Shown: positions 60,496-64,000 of the stretch, in pieces
Position numbering within the stretch: position 1 is the first letter of the stretch
Layout: each line of letters starts with the position of its first letter
Origin: JANMZO01 sp963763135
Lineage (GTDB): Bacteria; Actinomycetota; Acidimicrobiia; Acidimicrobiales; JANYDT01
Length of the DNA: 64,000 bases
Direction: 5' to 3'
Assembly: GCA_963763135.1 (NCBI GenBank)
Contig: CAVXNJ010000013.1
Span: forward strand, 143,501-207,500
Program-made: the position numbers and the translations under genes
The notes under the pieces: generated by a model
The model's input: the letters and a program-made list of their open reading frames with translations, nothing else
Told to the model about the DNA's origin: nothing
The model's database searches: none

Positions 60496-61340
60496 CGTGC
60501 CGCTGATCATCATCGCCATTTCCGCGCTGGCCGCAGCGGCAGTCGCCGGCCTCATCGTGCTGCGGTGGCCACGAGTTACCCTGGACGCGCCCACCGCCGA
60601 CATCGCCGAACGATCCCGTGTTGCTGCTGCGCTGCGGACCCGACTCGACCCCGCCACCGAAACCGGCCTCCTGCTGAGCGTCGCCGTCGCAGTGATCATC
60701 GTCGGCGTGATCGTCGTCGGGATCCTCCTAGCCATGATCCGATCACATCGAGGTCTCGCCTCCAATGACGTCGCCGTCTCCACGTTCGCAGCCCGCCACG
60801 CAACCACTACGTCAACGGCCGTGCTGAAGCGGATCAACATGCTCGGCGGCACCAGCTGCCGCGCTGCTCGGCAGCCTCGTCGTCGGCGCGGTCGAAACAC
60901 GCCGACGACGATCCCGCCACGTCGCCGAGTTCCTGGCATTCGTCGTGCTCGGCCAGTTCGGTGTGTCGAACCTCATCAAACTCGCCGTCAACCGAACCCG
61001 ACCCAGCATCAACCCGCTCAGCGGCTTCTCCTCCAGCTCATTCCCGTCCGGCCACGCCACCGCCGCCGCAGCCGGGTTCGCGGCGTTCGCCCTCCTGCTC
61101 GGCAGCGCACGATCCAGACCCGTCCGTGCAGCGCTCACCGCGTCGGCCGTGGCGATCGCCGTCGCCGTCGCCCTCACACGCGTGTTCCTCGGCGTGCACT
61201 GGCTCACCGACGTCCTCGGCGGCCTGGCCGTCGGATGGGCCTGGTTTGCCCTGTGCTCCATCGCCTTCGGAGGCCGCCGGCTCCGCTTCGGCGCTCCCGT
61301 CGGGCAGGTCCCGCCGACAACACCACGCCCAACCGACTAG
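60496..61340 (+). pseudogene. PAP2-type membrane phosphatase, single frameshift
   Basis: GTG start VPLIIIAISALAAAAV. Frame 1 gives two helices and NDVAVSTFAARHATTTSTAV; the break is near 60848. Frame 2 continues APAAALLGSLVVGAVETRRR, KLAVNRTRPS (motif 1), SFPSGHATAAAAGF (motif 2), TRVFLGVHWLTDVLGGLAV (motif 3). All catalytic motifs are present, so the break may be a sequencing error. Likely last gene of the deacetylase-YVTN unit. Confidence 0.7.
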
Positions 61341-61372
61341 CAGCAACCCATAACGCCGAGGCGACTTGGGGG

Positions 61373-62070
61373 TCAGCTGCGCAGGGCGAGCCCAGACGGT
61401 GCGCCCGACTTCTGGGCGATGGCGGCGAGGCGGCTGTACTTGGCGGTGCGTTCCCTGCGGGCGGGGGCACCGGTGTTGATCTGCCCCGTGGCGGCGGCGG
61501 CGAGGTCAGCGATGAACGCATCGGGTGTCTCACCGGAGCGGTGCGAGATCATGGTTGCGTAGCCGTGGGCGTGGCTCAGGGCGATCGCTTCGAGAGTTTC
61601 GGTGACGGTGCCGATCTGGTTGAGCTTGATGAGCGTGGCGTTGCCGACCCCCGCTCCGAACGCCTCGGTGATGATGGCGGGGTTGGTGACGAAGATGTCG
61701 TCGCCGACGATCTGGATCCGGTCTCCGAGACGGGTGGTGAGGCGCTGCCATCCGTCCCAGTCGTCGTCGCCGAGCCCGTCTTCGATCGACCAGATCGGGG
61801 ACCGGTCGATCAGGGTCTCGTAGCGGTCGTGAGTTGATCGGTGGTGATCGTCGCGCCGGCGATCGTGTACGTACCGTCGGCGTTGCGGAACCCCGAGGCC
61901 GCCGGGTCCAAGGCGATGGCCACGCCGCCACGACAAGTGTCGTAGCCGGCGGCGGTGATGGCGACGACGAGCAGGTCCAGGGCTTCCTCTAGGTCGCGAT
62001 GTTCGAGGAACGATCCTGAGATCGGTCGGTACGGATCGAGTACATCGCAATCAGCGGCGACTTGGCGCAC
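61373..62070 (-). pseudogene. Truncated enolase-like gene
   Basis: Only the C-terminal half of an enolase: EALDLLVVAITAAGYDT, VAIALDPAASGF, then (after a one-base frame break at 61828/61829) SPIWSIEDGLGDDDWDGW, IQIVGDDIFVTNP, ATLIKLNQIGTVTETLEA, ISHRSGETPDAF, GQINTGAPARRERTAKYS. The N-terminal half with two catalytic-region glutamates is missing, and the Lys of the usual QIKTGA is Asn. It starts at an ATG after an unrelated 25-residue leader. Not expected to be an active enolase; a relic or a re-purposed fragment. Confidence 0.7.
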
Positions 62071-62132
62071 GAGTTACGCGTGGACCTTCTATCCGTCTTC
62101 CATCGTCGACCATGACTCCGACACAAGATTGT

Positions 62133-62181
62133 TTACATCAACAGTTCTAGATGTAACCTACATCCGTCATGTCTGATGTAA
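62133..62181 (+). promoter_or_regulatory. Cluster of TTACATC/GATGTAA inverted half-sites
   Basis: TTACATC (62133), GATGTAA (62150), TACATC (62159) and GATGTAA (62175) in a locally AT-rich stretch directly at the start of the MerR-like gene. Looks like an operator with two inverted pairs, likely used for autoregulation or control by a host factor. Confidence 0.55.
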
Positions 62182-62589
62182 CTCACTCCTTGAGCGGTCC
62201 GGAAGCTGCAGACGCCAGCCGGCATCACCTACCGGCAACTCCACCACTGGATCGCCCAGGGCTACATCACCCCGTCCGGTGTCGCACCGCGGGCGAACTG
62301 GTCAGCGTTCACGCCCGTCGACGTCGCCCGAATCACCACACTCGGACGAACCGGTCGGATCGGGTGGAGCCCGTTTCTCGTCGCACCGGTCCTCGCCGAG
62401 ATCACCATCGGCGGCGGTGACGGCTACATCGTGATTAGCCGCGCCGACACTGACGAAACCACGTACCGCGCCACATGGGTTCGCGACGACGAACTCCGCG
62501 ACCTTCTCGCTGATGACCCGGGACCGCACGTCATCACCCCAACCGCACTGCCCGTCACCAAGGCCCGCACGAAACGGAGAACCGCATGA
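62169..62589 (+). pseudogene. MerR-like DNA-binding protein, single frameshift
   Basis: ATG at 62169 inside the palindrome cluster: SLSGPEAADAS, then with one C removed at about 62219 GITYRQLHHWIAQGYITPSG, FTPVDVARITTLGR, a winged helix-turn-helix of the MerR type. A C-terminal region of about 70 residues follows (GDGYIVISRADTDETTYRAT). About 139 codons. Overlaps the next gene by ATGA. First gene of the accessory cluster at the window's right edge. Confidence 0.55.
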
Positions 62590-63212
62590 CCGTGCACCAC
62601 CTCCCCCACTCCCCCGCCACCGGGTTCACGCCTACCGGGTCGGTGCCGTGGGAAGGCGACCTCGGAGACAGCACGTTCCAATCCTTCGCCCGAGTCAACG
62701 GTGCCGAGTTCAAACGCGTCGCTATCTCCCGACTCCTCGACACCGCGGCGGCCATCGGCGCATCGGTGTCGATCGACCCGGTCCGCTACGCCGGGATCTA
62801 CCCCATCGACGGCGTACTCACCACCGCTTCGGGAGCGCGGCTCATCGTGCTTGCGCACGGCTGCATCGACGACGGACCCAACGCCGGACTACGGCGGGTC
62901 GACACCACGCAGAAACTCCTCGCCACCTGCTACGGACTCCACGCAGAACTATCCCTGCCCTGTCTCGTCATCACATCGCATCTCCCTGAACCCCGTTCCC
63001 AGTCGGCCCGACTGCTCGCCGCCGCGGCGCGACACCTCGGCGGCCACCTGGTCGACGTGATCGCCACCACCACCGATTTCGCCGGTGCGCTCCGGTTGCA
63101 ACGCATCCTCACCTCGACCCCTCCTGACGTGGTTGACGCTCCTTGGCGAACGTGCACACGACCGCAGCAGGCCGAGTTGTTCCCCACCGTGAACCTCGGA
63201 CCGGTGTCGTAA
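62586..63212 (+). CDS. Hypothetical protein, possibly nuclease-related
   Basis: 208 residues, soluble. DGVLTTASGARLIVLAHGCI then DDGPNAGLRRVDTTQK, and LPCLVITSHLP suggest an alpha/beta core with acidic residues, as in some PD-(D/E)XK-like proteins, but no motif is decisive. It overlaps its neighbours (ATGA before, TAATG after), so it belongs to one operon with the MerR-like gene. Confidence 0.45.
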   Translation: MTVHHLPHSPATGFTPTGSVPWEGDLGDSTFQSFARVNGAEFKRVAISRLLDTAAAIGASVSIDPVRYAGIYPIDGVLTTASGARLIVLAHGCIDDGPNAGLRRVDTTQKLLATCYGLHAELSLPCLVITSHLPEPRSQSARLLAAAARHLGGHLVDVIATTTDFAGALRLQRILTSTPPDVVDAPWRTCTRPQQAELFPTVNLGPVS

Positions 63213-63817
63213 TGCGACCCCGTGTGCGCACCGACTGGGACCGTGACCTCAACGAACGCCACGCCATCGAAACCGACGTCGCCAAGACCATCGCCAACCA
63301 CGCCGGATACACGTTGGAACGCAACAACACCGCGTCGCTCAACGAGTGCGACTACCACGCCCGTGACGACCGGGGTCGACTACTCACCCTTGAGTTGAAA
63401 GCCCGACGACAGAACTACAGCGCCGGCTGGTGCGCACTCCGGCCCGAAACCCGCCGGGCAAATCTGTTCATCATCGATGAGCTCGCCGTGCGCAAACTCA
63501 TCACCCGAGCCCCACACGCGTATGTGCTCATCGCCGATCTCACCGCCCCCCTCGTGCGCTGGATCATCTTCTCTGTCGGAGACCTGCTCGTCATCGACCG
63601 CACCCGCGTCACCCGGCCCCTCACCACCACCCGAGGCGCCACCGTCAACAAGGGCAAATGGATCATCGACCTCGGCGACGCACCCATCGTCGAAGAACGA
63701 CTCGACGACGCCCTCGATGAACTGTCACTGCTCACCCGTACCGTGGACATCTGCTGGAACAACATCGCCCCCTGGCCCACCCGACGCACCACCACACCGA
63801 ACGGAGCAGCCGCATGA
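63212..63817 (+). CDS. Hypothetical protein with a PD-(D/E)XK-like motif
   Basis: 201 residues from the ATG of TAATG. NECDYHARDDRGRLLTLELK resembles the D-x(n)-ExK catalytic strand pair of PD-(D/E)XK nucleases, and an earlier acidic helix (ERHAIETDVAKTIANHAGY) fits the usual preceding helix. No membrane segments. A nuclease role is a hypothesis. ATGA overlap with the next gene. Confidence 0.45.
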   Translation: MRPRVRTDWDRDLNERHAIETDVAKTIANHAGYTLERNNTASLNECDYHARDDRGRLLTLELKARRQNYSAGWCALRPETRRANLFIIDELAVRKLITRAPHAYVLIADLTAPLVRWIIFSVGDLLVIDRTRVTRPLTTTRGATVNKGKWIIDLGDAPIVEERLDDALDELSLLTRTVDICWNNIAPWPTRRTTTPNGAAA

Positions 63818-64000
63818 CCACCCACATCCTTCTCACCACCGACGAAGCCACCCTGCTCCACACCCGCGCCCTGCACCGCCTCACCCGCCAACTCGACCAG
63901 TACCCCGTCGACACCATCACCGACCTCCTCCACGGCAAACCCGTTGTACTAAACGAAACGCACCGCGACGCCTACGCCACCTACCGACGCGCCGTCACCC
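63814..64000 (+). CDS. Partial gene running off the window
   Basis: 62 codons visible, starting MTTHILLTTDEATLLHTRAL at an ATGA overlap. Mostly helical, no recognised family. Continues the accessory operon. Confidence 0.5.
   Translation, partial: MTTHILLTTDEATLLHTRALHRLTRQLDQYPVDTITDLLHGKPVVLNETHRDAYATYRRAVT

Noticed and set aside
60188..61837. 549-codon plus frame
   Set aside because: Chance read-through joining the first part of PAP2 with out-of-frame sequence and the antisense of the enolase relic.

Overview
The window is 64 kb of high-GC, densely packed bacterial DNA with many ATGA/GTGA start-stop overlaps. Several features suggest an actinobacterium, probably of the Acidimicrobiia type: a decaprenyl-phosphoryl-arabinose (DPA) module (UbiA, DprE1, DprE2), an MprF-type protein, a CtpE-like P-type ATPase, Tat-exported and lipobox proteins, and frequent GTG starts. 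The taxonomic placement is inference. I saw no rRNA, tRNA or CRISPR.

Layout. 0-5.6 kb: end of a P-type ATPase, a membrane-fused zinc phospholipase C-like protein, YggT, a small acidic secreted protein and a VIT-type metal transporter. 5.6-11.7 kb (minus): DPA/arabinan precursor operon with a HAD phosphatase, a phosphodiester glycosidase and a lipoprotein esterase. 11.8-20.3 kb (plus): MprF-like protein, two tandem rhomboid-like proteins, DedA, DUF1003, PAP2, then a two-component pair. 21-25 kb (minus): glucose-6-phosphate dehydrogenase and a frameshifted GH15 glucoamylase-like gene. 25-31.8 kb: mobile-element graveyard, with a Tn3 transposase relic, a fasciclin gene, and an IS3-family element (26993-31808) that carries inside it a Tn554-like tyrosine-recombinase transposon and an IS30 fragment. 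31.9-37.3 kb (minus): lipoprotein, HlyD-like, ABC ATPase and MacB-like permease operon. 37.5-45 kb: PP2C phosphatase, PAP2, DUF2271/PepSY pair, a second two-component system with a small anchored protein, and DUF1232. 45-61 kb: an envelope-remodelling region around a third two-component system (48.5-50.6 kb), with three COG4705-type membrane proteins, PAP2 phosphatases, UppP, an M15 peptidase, a GT39 glycosyltransferase, an SH3-like protein, a Tat polysaccharide deacetylase and a YVTN lipoprotein. 61.4-64 kb: a truncated enolase, then a MerR-like regulator and short unknown genes, two with nuclease-like features, that look like an accessory element running off the window.

The most interesting signal is a tandem direct repeat, TTCAG-N6-TTCAG (11-bp period), followed at a constant offset by a NANNNT -10 element. 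It precedes at least eight transcription units, including the 48.5 kb regulator itself, and in five of them the predicted +1 falls on the start codon. I propose a local envelope regulon controlled by that OmpR-family regulator, with mostly leaderless transcripts. Ten or more genes carry single frame breaks, often in homopolymers. These may be sequencing errors or real decay, and that caveat applies to every 'pseudogene' call outside the mobile elements.
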